From Helicobacter typhlonius (lineage in GTDB: Bacteria; Campylobacterota; Campylobacteria; Campylobacterales; Helicobacteraceae), in assembly GCF_001460635.1 (NCBI RefSeq), contig NZ_LN907858.1:1178001-1242000 (forward strand): 64,000 nucleotides of DNA, written 5' to 3'. This document shows, in pieces, positions 18,783 to 28,849 of this stretch. The notes under the pieces are model-generated. The model was not told the DNA's origin. It worked only from the letters and a program-made list of their open reading frames with translations, and did no database searches. The position numbers and the translations under genes were made by a program. The stretch's first letter is position 1, and every line of letters starts with the position of its first letter.

Positions 18783-18859
18783 TGGAGCGGGAAACGGGGC
18801 TCGAACCCGCGACCCTCAGCTTGGAAGGCTGATGCTCTAGCCAACTGAGCTATTCCCGC
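18783..18859 (-). tRNA. tRNA-Gly (TCC)
   Basis: Acceptor GCGGGAA/TTCCCGC, anticodon TCC in CTTCCAA, T-loop GGTTCGAGCCC, encoded CCA. Confidence 0.96.
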
Positions 18860-18931
18860 AAACTTACAAAAAAATTATTTCAGCTACCACCTCACCGCAA
18901 TTCTTATAATCTCACACATAATTTTGCAAAG

Positions 18932-19016
<85 letters not shown>

Positions 19017-19070
19017 AAAAATAATCAAAAACTGGTCAAACACTGAAAGCGATACCGCTAGAGTGTAAAA

Positions 19071-19146
19071 TGGAGCTGGTTAAGGGACTTGAACCCCCGA
19101 CCCTCTGCTTACAAGGCAGATGCTCTACCAACTGAGCTAAACCAGC
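19071..19146 (-). tRNA. tRNA-Thr (TGT)
   Basis: Acceptor GCTGGTT/AACCAGC, anticodon TGT in CTTGTAA, T-loop GGTTCAAGTCC, encoded CCA. It is the first gene of the Thr-Tyr-Gly-Thr-tuf transcription unit. Confidence 0.96.
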
Positions 19147-19167
19147 ATTATAGATAAAAAAGTTGCA

Positions 19168-19196
19168 ATTATATAGATTTCATCTTGCTTTGTCAA
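19168..19196 (-). promoter_or_regulatory. Consensus sigma-70 promoter of the tRNA-tuf operon
   Basis: Minus strand TTGACA, 17-bp spacer, TATAAT: both hexamers match the consensus exactly. The -10 ends 22 nt before the 5' end of tRNA-Thr(TGT). Confidence 0.85.
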
Positions 19197-19356
19197 GAGA
19201 AAACCCTCTAAAACTTGCCTTTCTCATTTTATTTCACATTTTTTGCATCATCATAACTTTTTATTTTTGCTTTTTTTGCCTTGCATTAAAGTTTAAGCAT
19301 TCGCATTAAATTTAGATAATATTATGAAGCTATAAATCTCAAAAAGGCTCATAACA

Positions 19357-19759
19357 ATGAATGATTTGTTTTCTCTTATTGAAATTGTTGGAATGTTTGC
19401 CCTACTTTTTACTTTTCCATCATTTCTCATCAATATCTTCTTATTGCTCATTCCGAATTTTAAAAATATTATCAACTCATCGTTTATTCATGGTGGATTT
19501 GCTGGCATAGCAGTGGGTGGAATGATTGGCTTAACTCTAATTTATATCCCCGCGTGAAATTATTGATGTTGATTTTTTAAGAATCTATGCAATAGGCTTT
19601 GTGAGCTCCCTATGGATTCTTATCCCACATATATTAATATTTTTGTTAAATAAAAGGCAAAAAAAATTAAATGCTGACTCTCTTTTTAGTGGGGCTTGTT
19701 TATTATACTCTATTGAAATTTTAGCTGCATTTGCACTCTTAAATAAATCTTTCCATTAA
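19357..19759 (+). pseudogene. Small membrane protein gene with a single frameshift
   Basis: The first frame (ATG 19357) encodes 66 residues with two hydrophobic helices and stops at 19555-19557. A second frame open from 19553 to a TAA at 19757-19759 continues in the same style (REIIDVDFLRIYAIGFVSSL...LIPHILIFLLNKRQ). Removing one base in the CCCCG at 19548-19552 joins them into ~133 residues with about four membrane helices. The family is unknown. The layout and the GGMIG...EIIDV pattern resemble the next gene (GCMIG...EMIDV), suggesting a paralogous pair. It could be a true mutation or a sequencing error. Confidence 0.55.
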
Positions 19760-19805
19760 GTGAATATTTGTTTATAATTACGCAAATTATAAACAAAGGA
19801 GATTA

Positions 19806-20285
19806 ATGGGAAATTTGGCTTTTTTAGCTTATGTAATTATTTTTTTAAGTATTGTAGGCACAATTAGTATAATAGCAATGTGCATTACATTATTTTATGC
19901 ACATAGAATCAGAAAACATATAAATAGATATTTTTTTACTTTTGCTTATGCCAGTTTAACAGGGTGTATGATAGGTAGCGTAATTGGGGTAGGTATAGTG
20001 ATCGGATTGGAAATGATTGATGTGCTAATGCTAAAAGCAAAAGCTGCTATGGTAATGTTAGAAGATTTGAGATTCTCTATTCCTTTTATATCTTTAGTAA
20101 GCATTATTTGTGCTGCTCCGACCTTTATTATCTTATCTCTTATTATCTATCGTAAAAATACTCATTCTGCCATAATGCCCTCCTCTAAAAAACAAGTCTT
20201 CACTTTTGGGTTTTTATCTTTTAGTATTTTGAGTTTTCTAATGTGGTTTGCTTCAATGCTAACAATAGATGTTATCTTTAAATAA
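19806..20285 (+). CDS. Small membrane protein of unknown function
   Basis: 159 residues with four predicted membrane segments (near residues 5-30, 48-72, 95-118 and 132-155) and short polar loops. AAAGGAG precedes the ATG. I recognise no family. The central TGCMIGSVIGVGIVIGLEMID resembles the same region of the frameshifted gene just upstream, so the two may be diverged copies. It lies alone on the plus strand between two minus-strand tRNA clusters, a common place for acquired genes. Confidence 0.6.
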   Translation: MGNLAFLAYVIIFLSIVGTISIIAMCITLFYAHRIRKHINRYFFTFAYASLTGCMIGSVIGVGIVIGLEMIDVLMLKAKAAMVMLEDLRFSIPFISLVSIICAAPTFIILSLIIYRKNTHSAIMPSSKKQVFTFGFLSFSILSFLMWFASMLTIDVIFK

Positions 20286-20297
20286 TTGTGGAAATAG

Positions 20298-20385
20298 TGG
20301 CCGGGAGAGAGGGATTCGAACCCCCGGAGGTGTTACCCTCAACGGTTTTCAAGACCGCCGCTTTCAACCGCTCAGCCATCTCCCG
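20298..20385 (-). tRNA. tRNA-Ser (TGA)
   Basis: 88 nt with a long variable arm, acceptor CGGGAGA/TCTCCCG, anticodon TGA in CTTGAAA, T-loop GGTTCGAATCC, encoded CCA. It is the last gene of the Gly-Leu-Cys-Ser operon. Confidence 0.95.
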
Positions 20386-20435
20386 AATCTGTGAAAAAAA
20401 GAAGTATATAGAATCTAAAATCCAAAGTCTATTTT

Positions 20436-20510
20436 TGGAGGCGACACCCAGATTCGAACTGGGGAATCAAGGCTTTGCAGGCCCATGCCTTACCACTTGG
20501 CTATGTCGCC
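20436..20510 (-). tRNA. tRNA-Cys (GCA)
   Basis: Acceptor GGCGACA/TGTCGCC, anticodon GCA in CTGCAAA, T-loop AGTTCGAATCT, encoded CCA. Confidence 0.95.
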
Positions 20511-20529
20511 ACACTTTTTCAAGTATGGG

Positions 20530-20617
20530 TGGTGCCCGAGACCGGACTTGAACCGGTACAGACGCAATGTCCGAGGGATTTTAAGTCCCTTGTGTCTACC
20601 AATTTCACCACCCGGGC
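20530..20617 (-). tRNA. tRNA-Leu (TAA)
   Basis: 88 nt with a long variable arm, acceptor GCCCGGG/CTCGGGC, anticodon TAA in CTTAAAA, T-loop GGTTCAAGTCC, encoded CCA. Confidence 0.95.
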
Positions 20618-20719
20618 TTCACTCGCAAATCAAACAAAAATAAAGCCCTTAAAAAACATCAAAAAGCTTTAAAAATGATTGTGTGTAGTCGAAAGCTTAA
20701 AGTATAAAAATCTAAAAAA

Positions 20720-20794
20720 TGGAGCGGGAGACGGGGATCGAACCCGCGGCCCCAACCTTGGCAAGGTTGTGCTCTACCACTGAGCTACTCCCGC
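20720..20794 (-). tRNA. tRNA-Gly (GCC)
   Basis: Acceptor GCGGGAG/CTCCCGC, anticodon GCC in TTGCCAA, T-loop GGTTCGATCCC, encoded CCA. It is the first gene of the Gly-Leu-Cys-Ser cluster. Confidence 0.95.
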
Positions 20795-20813
20795 ACAGAC
20801 TTTTAAGGTGGTA

Positions 20814-20842
20814 ATTCTACCAACGCTTTATTAAAAAATCAA
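20814..20842 (-). promoter_or_regulatory. Sigma-70 promoter of the Gly-Leu-Cys-Ser tRNA operon
   Basis: Minus strand TTGATT, 17-bp spacer, TAGAAT, ending 20 nt before the tRNA-Gly 5' end. Each hexamer differs from consensus at one or two positions, but the spacing is optimal. Confidence 0.65.
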
Positions 20843-21035
20843 GGGCAAAAGTCAAAAACATAGCAAAAAGTTATTATTTTACTATATAATTCCCGCCACA
20901 TAAGAGTGGTGGTGATATGCAAAAGCCCTAATCTCGCCCAAAACTCACAAATTTTTGGGTAGTGTGAGGGTAGTATATTTTGCTTACATTTTACACATTG
21001 TGGATTTTAGAACAACAACACTTTAAGGAGGCTGT

Positions 21036-22193
21036 GTGCTTAACCATTTTGAAAGTTATCCCTTTGAGAAGCTCCGCGCCCTCCTCGCAAATGCCACCCC
21101 ACCAGAAAATTGCGAAATTTTTACCCTCACTATTGGAGAGCCTCAATTTCCCACTCCGACAAATATTATAGAATCTTGGCGGCAAAACGCACATTTACTC
21201 AACAAATATCCCAAATCAAGCGGCGAAGATGAGCTAAAAAACGCGCAGATTCAATTCCTTAACAAACGCTACAATCTCGCGCTTAGCTCACATCAAATTA
21301 TCCCCACCTTTGGCACACGCGAAGTGCTTTTCAACTTCCCGCAGTTCTATCTCTATGATATGCCAAGCCCTACCATTGCTTATCCTAATCCTTTTTATCA
21401 AATCTATGAGGGCGCAGCTATTGCTGCAAAAGCACAAATAATTCTTATGAATCTCACAGAGCAAAATAACTTTACACCCTCACTCACAGCAAAAGATCTT
21501 GAGAAAGTCCATTTAGTTATTCTTAATTCTCCTAATAACCCCACAGGTAGAATACTAGATATGCAAGCACTTAAAGAATGGGTAAAAAAAGCACTTGAAT
21601 ATGATTTTGTGATTATAAATGATGAATGTTATAGTGAAATTTATGAGAGCTCTCCTCCTCCGAGCATTCTCCAAGCCTCAATCCAAGCAGGAAATGCACA
21701 ATTTAAAAATATTATTGCCCTTAATTCTATTTCCAAACGCTCCTCTGCTCCGGGTTTGCGTAGCGGTTTTATCGCCGGAGATGCTGAAATTTTAAAAGCC
21801 TACAACCTCTATCGCACTTATCTGGGCTGCGCACTGCCATTACCTTTGCAAAAAGCTGCTGCCGTAGCGTGGAAAGATATGCAAACTCCTGAATCTATCC
21901 GACACATTTATGCTAAAAATCTCGCCTTAGCGAGGGAGATTTTAGAACTAAGCACAGGGCAAATCAGCCCTTATACCTTTTATGTATGGCTTAAAGTTGA
22001 TAATGATGAGGCATTTTGCAAATTCGCCTATGAGAAAAAAGGAGTGCTTACTCTGCCAGGTAGTTATTTAGGCAGGGAGAATCAAGGTAAAGGCTATGTA
22101 AGAATCGCCCTTGTGTATGATAATAATACAACAAAAAAAGCACTTCTTGCCCTTAAAGAAGCAATCAAACTTTATAAACAGGAGCATAAATGA
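21036..22193 (+). CDS. PLP-dependent class I/II aminotransferase (DapC/AspC-like)
   Basis: 385 residues beginning at GTG 21036, five bases after AAGGAG. It is a fold-type I aminotransferase: NSPNNPTGR substrate/PLP loop, INDECY with the PLP-ring Asp, and [10 protein letters not shown] with the Schiff-base lysine, then GLRSGF. The H. pylori homologue HP0624 sits in the same position before murC and has been suggested as the succinyl-diaminopimelate aminotransferase of lysine/peptidoglycan synthesis; placement with murC supports that role here, but substrate is inference. The stop overlaps the murC start by four bases. Confidence 0.85.
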   Translation: MLNHFESYPFEKLRALLANATPPENCEIFTLTIGEPQFPTPTNIIESWRQNAHLLNKYPKSSGEDELKNAQIQFLNKRYNLALSSHQIIPTFGTREVLFNFPQFYLYDMPSPTIAYPNPFYQIYEGAAIAAKAQIILMNLTEQNNFTPSLTAKDLEKVHLVILNSPNNPTGRILDMQALKEWVKKALEYDFVIINDECYSEIYESSPPPSILQASIQAGNAQFKNIIALNSISKRSSAPGLRSGFIAGDAEILKAYNLYRTYLGCALPLPLQKAAAVAWKDMQTPESIRHIYAKNLALAREILELSTGQISPYTFYVWLKVDNDEAFCKFAYEKKGVLTLPGSYLGRENQGKGYVRIALVYDNNTTKKALLALKEAIKLYKQEHK

Positions 22194-23509
22194 AAATACA
22201 TTTCATAGGCATTGGCGGTATTGGTATTTCAGGCTTAGCCAAATATCTCCGCGCACAAGGCATAGAAGTGAGTGGCTCGGATATTGCAGAGGGAAATGCC
22301 ACAAAATACCTCCGCGCACAAGGTGTGCCTATTCATATTCCTCATAGTGCTGCTGCTATTACCAATCAAGATGTAGTAATTCATTCAGCTATCATTAAGC
22401 CTGATAATATTGAAGTGCAAGAGGCAATAAAAAAAGGTATTAAAGTCCTTTCACGCAAAGAAGCCATTGCTTCTATTCTTAAAGAAAAACGCGTCTTTAG
22501 CGTATGTGGCGCACACGGCAAATCTACAACAAGCGCAATCTTAAGTGCGATTCTTCCACAATTTGGTGCAATTATTGGTGCAGATTCTAAAGAGTTTGGC
22601 TCAAATGTGCGTGAAACGAAAAGTGAAAGCATTGTTTTTGAAGCTGATGAATCTGATAAAAGCTTTTTAAACTCAAATCCTTATTGTGCGATTATCCCAA
22701 ATGCCGAGCCAGAGCATATGGAGAGCTATAATCACGACTTAAAGGAATTTTATGGCGCATATTATGAATTCATTTGTAAAGCAAAAAAACGCATTTTAAA
22801 CCTAAGCGACCCTTATTTGCAAAGCCTTACAGGTATAGAATCTATCACGCTTTGCCCTGATAAAGACATTAAAGACATACGCTTTAATCTCCATAATGAT
22901 GAACCTCAAACAACTTTTAGCCTTAAAAATTATGGGGAGTTTAGTGTATGGGGTTTTGGAGAGCATATGGCGCAAAATGCAAGTTTGGCAATTTTATGCG
23001 CGCTTGATGAGCTAGGAGATTCTGCCCTACCCCAAATTAAAGAGAATCTTAAAAACTTCAAAGGTATCAAAAAGCGATTTGATATTCTCACTAAAGGCGC
23101 AACAACAATTATCGATGATTACGCCCACCACCCCACAGAAATTCTCGCTACACTCAAAAGCGTAGCGATTTATAACTCGCTTAAACCTCATAATAAAGTC
23201 ATTGCCATTTGGCAACCTCATAAATACTCGCGTGTGCTTGATAATCTGCAAGCTTTTATAGATTGCTTTCATAATGCGTGTGATGAACTTGTGATTTTAC
23301 CTGTATGGAAAGCAGGTGAAGCACATATAGACATTGATTTTGCTTCACTTTTTGCACATTATAATCCCACCTTTGCCACACATCTTAAACGCGAAAATTC
23401 TCAAATCCACCTCTATGATGGAGATAATCTCATTAAAACTTTGCAAAATGCACTTATTATTGGGCTTGGCGCAGGAGATATTACTTATCAATTACGAGGA
23501 GAAAAATAA
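22190..23509 (+). CDS. murC: UDP-N-acetylmuramate--L-alanine ligase
   Basis: 439 residues, typical length. The N-terminal Rossmann motif ([12 protein letters not shown]) binds the UDP-sugar; the Mur ligase P-loop is AHGKSTTSA; the central domain has [10 protein letters not shown] and [20 protein letters not shown] and WQPHKYSR mark the C-terminal domain. It adds the first amino acid of the peptidoglycan stem peptide in the cytoplasm. Start and stop each overlap the neighbouring gene (ATGA and TAATG), so the four genes 21036-26204 form a tight operon. Confidence 0.95.
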   Translation: MKIHFIGIGGIGISGLAKYLRAQGIEVSGSDIAEGNATKYLRAQGVPIHIPHSAAAITNQDVVIHSAIIKPDNIEVQEAIKKGIKVLSRKEAIASILKEKRVFSVCGAHGKSTTSAILSAILPQFGAIIGADSKEFGSNVRETKSESIVFEADESDKSFLNSNPYCAIIPNAEPEHMESYNHDLKEFYGAYYEFICKAKKRILNLSDPYLQSLTGIESITLCPDKDIKDIRFNLHNDEPQTTFSLKNYGEFSVWGFGEHMAQNASLAILCALDELGDSALPQIKENLKNFKGIKKRFDILTKGATTIIDDYAHHPTEILATLKSVAIYNSLKPHNKVIAIWQPHKYSRVLDNLQAFIDCFHNACDELVILPVWKAGEAHIDIDFASLFAHYNPTFATHLKRENSQIHLYDGDNLIKTLQNALIIGLGAGDITYQLRGEK

Positions 23510-23964
23510 TGGGCTATGTTATCTTTTTACTCACATTACTCCTTTTTGTCCTTATTTTTGTGCTTCTTGCTCGATATAAAGAGCATATCTCACGTCAAAG
23601 TAAAATCATTATCGGTGTGTGTTTTTTAGCACTTGCCGTGCTTATTGGTATCTACAATCTCGTGCAAGAAGATGAGAGTGAAAAGCTGAATGCAATAAAG
23701 GGTGCATTTTTGCGTGGGATACCTATTGTGTGTAATTATCAGGGTAAGGAGATTGGCATTAGCGCAAAGGATTTTAACCTAAGCAATGGCACGATGAGCT
23801 TTCAGGGCAAAAATAATGCTTCTTTTACACACATTGTGATTCCATTACAAGAATGCAAGACAAAAAACACAGAGCAAAATATAGAATCTTCACAGACACA
23901 AGAAAGCGAAAGTAAAAGTATAGGTGAGGATTCACAAGATTCTATAAAGGCTAAAGATTTATAG
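23509..23964 (+). CDS. Bitopic/polytopic membrane protein, HP0622-like
   Basis: 151 residues. Two N-terminal hydrophobic helices (residues ~2-23 and ~33-52) are followed by a ~70-residue domain (LRGIPIVCNYQGKEIGISAKDFNLSNGT) and a Ser/Glu-rich tail. A small unknown membrane protein occupies the same place between murC and mutS2 in H. pylori (HP0622). The start overlaps the murC stop by one base. Its function is unknown; context suggests the envelope. Confidence 0.7.
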   Translation: MGYVIFLLTLLLFVLIFVLLARYKEHISRQSKIIIGVCFLALAVLIGIYNLVQEDESEKLNAIKGAFLRGIPIVCNYQGKEIGISAKDFNLSNGTMSFQGKNNASFTHIVIPLQECKTKNTEQNIESSQTQESESKSIGEDSQDSIKAKDL

Positions 23965-23969
23965 CTATA

Positions 23970-26204
23970 ATGCCAACACAAGAATATCAAACACTCATCA
24001 CAAGGCTTGATTTATCCGCCTTTTTAGAGCAGTTTCAAGCATATTTCGCGCGGACAAAAGGCTTTATTTTTAATGGAGACAGGCAGTTTTATGCCACGAT
24101 TTTGCAAGAACTTGATGATGTCCCATTATCCGCACCACCCAAACTTGCCTCACTTGATACACCTTTAATGCACCTCAAAAAAAGCGGTATCTTGGGGCTA
24201 GATTCTATCTTTGCTTGTATGCAGCTTGTGCGCTATTTTCTCTATCTCAAAATAAGGATTTTAGAATCCACCCCCTACACGCAAAAATGGCTTGATAAAA
24301 TCGTTATTCCAAACGCGCTTAGCGATATACAAGAAATTTTTGATGATGAGGGCGAGTTAAAAGAAGGTATTTATCCTGATATTGACAATCTCAAATCCCA
24401 CATCAAGCAAAACAAAATGCGTATAGACGAGCAAATGCGTCAGATTCTGCAAAAATCCGCTATCGCACCCTATCTCGTGGATCACAATGTGCATTATATT
24501 AATGAACACGAATGTTTGTTACTTAAAGCTGGATACAATCAAGTTATCAGCGGTATGGTGCTTGAACGCTCACACAATGGCTTTTTTTATCTCTTGCCAG
24601 ATTCTATTATCACACTTAAAGAGAGGCAAAATACACTCAAAGACAGCTTGCAAGAAAGCTTATATAAGCTTTGTGCTACTCTATGCGCAACCTTACATAA
24701 ACATATTCCTTTTTTGACTTTTCTTAACCACGCTTTTGATACCTTTGACCATATCTATGCGCGATTAAGCTTTGCCAAAGCCTATAATCTCTCATTTATC
24801 TATCAGTTAAGTAAGCAAAAAGATATTATCCTGCACGAGTTTTCCCACCCAACATTAGCCAATCCAAAGCCCATTAGTTTAGAATTTAACGCCCAAACGC
24901 TAATGATTACGGGTGTAAATGCAGGAGGGAAAACTATACTTCTAAAATCACTCCTTAGCGCGTGTTTTCTCACTAAATTTCTCATTCCGCTTAAAATCAA
25001 CGCGCACCGCTCACAGATTCCATATTTTAAGCATATCGTAGCTATTCTCTCCGACCCACAAAATAGCAAAAATGATATTTCGACCTTTGCGGGGAGAATG
25101 CTTGAATTTAGCCAGATTCTAAACACACCCACTCTCCTACTTGGTATCGATGAAATCGAGCTAGGCACAGATGCGGACGAGGCGGCGAGTCTCTACAAGG
25201 TGCTTTTAGAGCATATAATGGCAAATGGCGCGCACATCGTGCTTACCACACATCATAAACATCTTGCAGCACTTATGGCGCATAATCCCAAAGTCCAGCT
25301 CTGTGCCGCAATGTATGATATACAAAACCAAAAACCACTCTTTAGTTTTCTTAAAGGTAGCATTGGCAAAAGCTATGCGTTTGAGAGTGCGGCGCGCTAT
25401 GGTATCCCGCATACACTTATCCAACGCGCAAAAGAAGTGTATGGCGAAGATAAGGAACGGCTAAACGAACTTATCGAACGTTCAAGTGAGCTAGAAATTG
25501 CGCTTTTAGATAAACGCACAGAGCTAGATTCGCTCATAAAAAGTTATGAAAACAAAATTTTATCGCTTAAAGAACAAGAAGAGGCGCAAAGAGAAGCTTT
25601 TCTCAAACTACAACATCATCTAGAATCTACCTACCAAAACGCCACGCAAACACTTAAGAGTGCCCTAAAAGCAAAGGAATCTAAAGACATACACAAGGCT
25701 TTTAACAAGGCTCATCATATTTTACAAGATAAAATCACGGCAGAACCTCCCAAACTAGAATATTCACAAACTTTCAAAGTTGGCGATAGAGTAAAATATA
25801 AAAGTGCAAGAGGCAAAATCATAAGTATAAAGGGTGCAATGTGCTTTATTGAGCTTGACAATGGTGTGAAACTCAAGGAAAAATTAGTCAATCTCAAACC
25901 CCTAGGTGCTACTCCGCCCTCACCTCCCCCACAGACAAAAATTATGCTCTCACACACAAAAAGCGTAGGGGTAAGCTGCGATTTGCACGGAATGCGTGGT
26001 GATGAAGCAATAGATAAGCTCGATGAATTTCTATCCTCCGCGCTTATCGCCGGATACGACGAAGTGCTTGTATATCACGGCATTGGCAGCGGAATCTTAA
26101 GCAAACTTGTGTATGATTATCTCAAGTCTCACCCCAAAGTATTATCCTTTAGCGATGCACCCGCACAAATGGGCGGATTTGGCGCAAAGGTGATTAGGCT
26201 TTGA
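23970..26204 (+). CDS. mutS2: MutS2 endonuclease
   Basis: 744 residues. The N-terminal clamp/lever region is followed by the MutS ATPase: Walker A TGVNAGGKTILLKS near residue 315, GRMLEFSQIL, LLGIDEIELGTD (Walker B) and LTTHHKHLAAL. A coiled-coil stretch spans residues ~495-590, and a C-terminal Smr nuclease domain (CDLHGMRGDEA...YHGIGSGIL) ends the protein. MutS2 lacks the mismatch-recognition domain; in H. pylori it suppresses homologous recombination and acts on oxidative DNA damage. Confidence 0.94.
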   Translation: MPTQEYQTLITRLDLSAFLEQFQAYFARTKGFIFNGDRQFYATILQELDDVPLSAPPKLASLDTPLMHLKKSGILGLDSIFACMQLVRYFLYLKIRILESTPYTQKWLDKIVIPNALSDIQEIFDDEGELKEGIYPDIDNLKSHIKQNKMRIDEQMRQILQKSAIAPYLVDHNVHYINEHECLLLKAGYNQVISGMVLERSHNGFFYLLPDSIITLKERQNTLKDSLQESLYKLCATLCATLHKHIPFLTFLNHAFDTFDHIYARLSFAKAYNLSFIYQLSKQKDIILHEFSHPTLANPKPISLEFNAQTLMITGVNAGGKTILLKSLLSACFLTKFLIPLKINAHRSQIPYFKHIVAILSDPQNSKNDISTFAGRMLEFSQILNTPTLLLGIDEIELGTDADEAASLYKVLLEHIMANGAHIVLTTHHKHLAALMAHNPKVQLCAAMYDIQNQKPLFSFLKGSIGKSYAFESAARYGIPHTLIQRAKEVYGEDKERLNELIERSSELEIALLDKRTELDSLIKSYENKILSLKEQEEAQREAFLKLQHHLESTYQNATQTLKSALKAKESKDIHKAFNKAHHILQDKITAEPPKLEYSQTFKVGDRVKYKSARGKIISIKGAMCFIELDNGVKLKEKLVNLKPLGATPPSPPPQTKIMLSHTKSVGVSCDLHGMRGDEAIDKLDEFLSSALIAGYDEVLVYHGIGSGILSKLVYDYLKSHPKVLSFSDAPAQMGGFGAKVIRL

Positions 26205-26209
26205 ATCTT

Positions 26210-26500
26210 TTATATCAAATTTCGTTGGCATATAGGCTTGTTAAATAATCGCACAAGAGCATTTTTTGTCGCTATCGTTTGGATAAAATCCCCTAGATTT
26301 GTATATCCAGACATTACACAATGTATCGTGTAGGAAAAAAGCAAGAAGTGATTTGTTGCAACTTTTGCATTTGTATTAAGGATAATAAAATTCCTCAAAG
26401 CGAGTGTTTGCTCTACACAAGACAACATTTCTAGTTTTGTAGAGGGAGTTTTTTGTCTCGTATTTTTGTGAGAATACTTGATAATTTTTGTTTTAGCCAT
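26210..26500 (-). pseudogene. Possible gene fragment, unknown
   Basis: A 96-codon frame lies convergent to mutS2. The only family-like piece is GYTNLGDFIQTIATKNAL near its 3' end, which resembles the N-terminal NxGDxxQTxA motif of polysaccharide pyruvyltransferase-type enzymes, but nothing of the rest of such a protein follows. It may be a relic or a chance frame. The gap 26501-26611 shows nothing else. Confidence 0.2.
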
Positions 26501-26611
26501 TTCATCTTTTAAAGCCTTTACATTGAGATGTTTCTTACATAAATTTGCTTATTTAAAAAATAATAAAGATAGATTCTACAATACGAGAAACATCATAGAA
26601 TCTAAAAAATC

Positions 26612-28849
26612 TTATCGTTTGAGGTTAATCGCCTCTTTTAACAAATCATCGCCAGTTGTGAGGGCTTTTGCGTTCATCGAATAGCCCCTTTGCATTACAA
26701 TAAGCTCTGTCAAGGCATTTCCCACATCAACATTGCTTGTTTCAAGGTGCTTATACAGCACAGAGCCATACTTAAGATTCAATCTATCCCAGCCGAGTAT
26801 TGGGCGTCCGCTAATAGTATTTGCATTACCATTTACGACCATTTCAGTCATTTCAAAGAGATTTCCACCTACTTTTCTAAGTCCTTGATCATTGACAAAA
26901 GCCGCGATTCCCACACGCCCCATAGGCTCATACGCGCCATTATCAAACGCTAAGAAAATAATGCCGTCTTTATCAATTCTCACATCACGCAAATGCCCTT
27001 CAGCTCGTCCGTCCTGTTCCTTAGCCACCACACCAGAATCCCGATATACAAAATTAGAGCTTGGCACTTTGTCTGTCCCTGCGATATTATATATCACGCG
27101 CTTATCGCCAAATTCTAATTCCACAGGCTCTGCGATTGGCTTACCATCAGTGCCAAACTCTATATTATGCACGACAAAATCCGGGCTTACCATCACTTCG
27201 CCCTGCTGGTCAAAGATTGCTGAGCGCACTTCCCACTGCTCACCGCTTGGTGGCGTAGCGTTTGGATTATCAGAGGCTGTCATAAAATAATGGCTTTGTA
27301 TAAGGAATTTCTTGCCACTCTCATCATAAATTTCCACATTGGTTTGATAACTTGGAATCTGTATAAACTCACTATGGAAGCTATCCCCGCGAATCTCCTG
27401 CCAACCGATTTTATCCACTTTTGGGTCGCTTGAGCCACTATCGATAATCTTGCGGTAAAGTTTGCCATCACGACTCACAATATCATCAAGTGCGTAATTC
27501 GTGCCTTGCGCGTATTCTGGCGGAAGCGAAGTCTGCATATCCGCGATTTCCTCCCAGTTGCCCTCACCTATGGGATTATTCCCAGCGTGCTCTGTGCGGC
27601 GGTAGATTTTGCCCTCACTCGCAACCATATCGCCTTCTAAATAGGTGGCATTCTCACTCCAATCGCTAATTGCGCTCGTATCTAAAATGCGCCAATTCTC
27701 CTTATCCTCAAATGGATTCTCGCTCTTGCCAAGCTCACCTGTGCGCATAAATACCACGCCCTTATATTGCACAATCGTATTTGGCTCATAGGCTTTATTT
27801 GCGTTGAAATTCACACCCACGCCACTACTAAAATGATCATTTTTACCTTTGAATCCTAACTTTTCAAACAAACTTCCGCCGAGTTCTAAATTAAGCTTTT
27901 TATAAGAATTATTTTTTAGTTCAAGGCTTACCTTCTCACCTACTTTATCATCAGCGCCCTTATTTATCACAAGCTCCAAGCCCACCTTATCAAGCAACAA
28001 TTCCTTTAAATCGTTAAAAGTGCGAAACTCCAAAGCCTCTGCACCACCTTGCCCATATTTAAAGGTAAGCACTTCCTTGCGCCCTTCTTTATCAAGCGTG
28101 AGACGCACCTCATTATAACTTGGGGCATTGAGCGGCACATCATCGGCGGCAAAGGCATTAATGTCGGTATTCATAAAACGTTCTTCATCAAATTCGCCAT
28201 TTGCATTTCTAAAGAATTTTGTCGCAGACGAAGCATTTTCATTTTTATTCAAATTCGTGCTTAAATCAACTCTTGTCGTAAGCACAGGGCGATAGTAAAG
28301 ATTCTGTGGCACTTGCAAAGGTTTCAGCATACCTGAAGATAAGGCTTCTGTATCTTGTTCTTCACTTTGACTTGAAGTGAAAATATCATTTTCTATTTTA
28401 CCCAAATCCACTCCATACATATAATATCCACTTGTATTGACAATATACCCCTCGCCATCACGCAAAAACGAGCCATCGCGTGTAAAATAATTTTTTTGCT
28501 TTTTCTCATAGCCATCATCTTTGATTTCAAATGAACCACTTTTTTGCTCACCTACAATAAACCAACCTTTGCCCTCATAAGCGACATTAAATTCACCATC
28601 ACTTGCTTTATAGCTACCGCTACGAGTAGAAATAGCATTGCTTGATTTTGTTGCACCATAGTTCATATCGTTATTAATAGGAGAATCTGCATTAAGAGAA
28701 TCCATATTACTAGCAAAAAGGCTTTCAAATTGTGGAATATTCTCTCTGTAACCAATGGTATTGACATTGGCAATATTGTTTGCAATAGAATCTAGCCCAA
28801 ATTGATGCGTTTTTATACCACTATATCCATTGACTAAAGTCCCATTCAT
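26612..28849 (-). CDS. flgE: Flagellar hook protein FlgE with internal CBM5/12-like modules
   Basis: 745 residues. The N-terminal ANNIANVNTIGYRE and C-terminal LTELIVMQRGYSMNAKALTTGDDLLKEAINLKR are the conserved hook/rod D0 helices, and the central KNYFTRDGSFLRDGEGY is a FlgE signature. Unusually, residues ~348-485 hold three successive ~45-residue units of the pattern Y..GD.V...G..YRR......P....W..I, resembling CBM5/12 (chitin-binding type 3) modules. FlgE polymerises outside the outer membrane as the universal joint of the flagellum. The ATG overlaps the flgD stop by four bases. H. pylori has this order as HP0906-HP0908. Confidence 0.9.
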   Translation of the reverse strand: MNGTLVNGYSGIKTHQFGLDSIANNIANVNTIGYRENIPQFESLFASNMDSLNADSPINNDMNYGATKSSNAISTRSGSYKASDGEFNVAYEGKGWFIVGEQKSGSFEIKDDGYEKKQKNYFTRDGSFLRDGEGYIVNTSGYYMYGVDLGKIENDIFTSSQSEEQDTEALSSGMLKPLQVPQNLYYRPVLTTRVDLSTNLNKNENASSATKFFRNANGEFDEERFMNTDINAFAADDVPLNAPSYNEVRLTLDKEGRKEVLTFKYGQGGAEALEFRTFNDLKELLLDKVGLELVINKGADDKVGEKVSLELKNNSYKKLNLELGGSLFEKLGFKGKNDHFSSGVGVNFNANKAYEPNTIVQYKGVVFMRTGELGKSENPFEDKENWRILDTSAISDWSENATYLEGDMVASEGKIYRRTEHAGNNPIGEGNWEEIADMQTSLPPEYAQGTNYALDDIVSRDGKLYRKIIDSGSSDPKVDKIGWQEIRGDSFHSEFIQIPSYQTNVEIYDESGKKFLIQSHYFMTASDNPNATPPSGEQWEVRSAIFDQQGEVMVSPDFVVHNIEFGTDGKPIAEPVELEFGDKRVIYNIAGTDKVPSSNFVYRDSGVVAKEQDGRAEGHLRDVRIDKDGIIFLAFDNGAYEPMGRVGIAAFVNDQGLRKVGGNLFEMTEMVVNGNANTISGRPILGWDRLNLKYGSVLYKHLETSNVDVGNALTELIVMQRGYSMNAKALTTGDDLLKEAINLKR

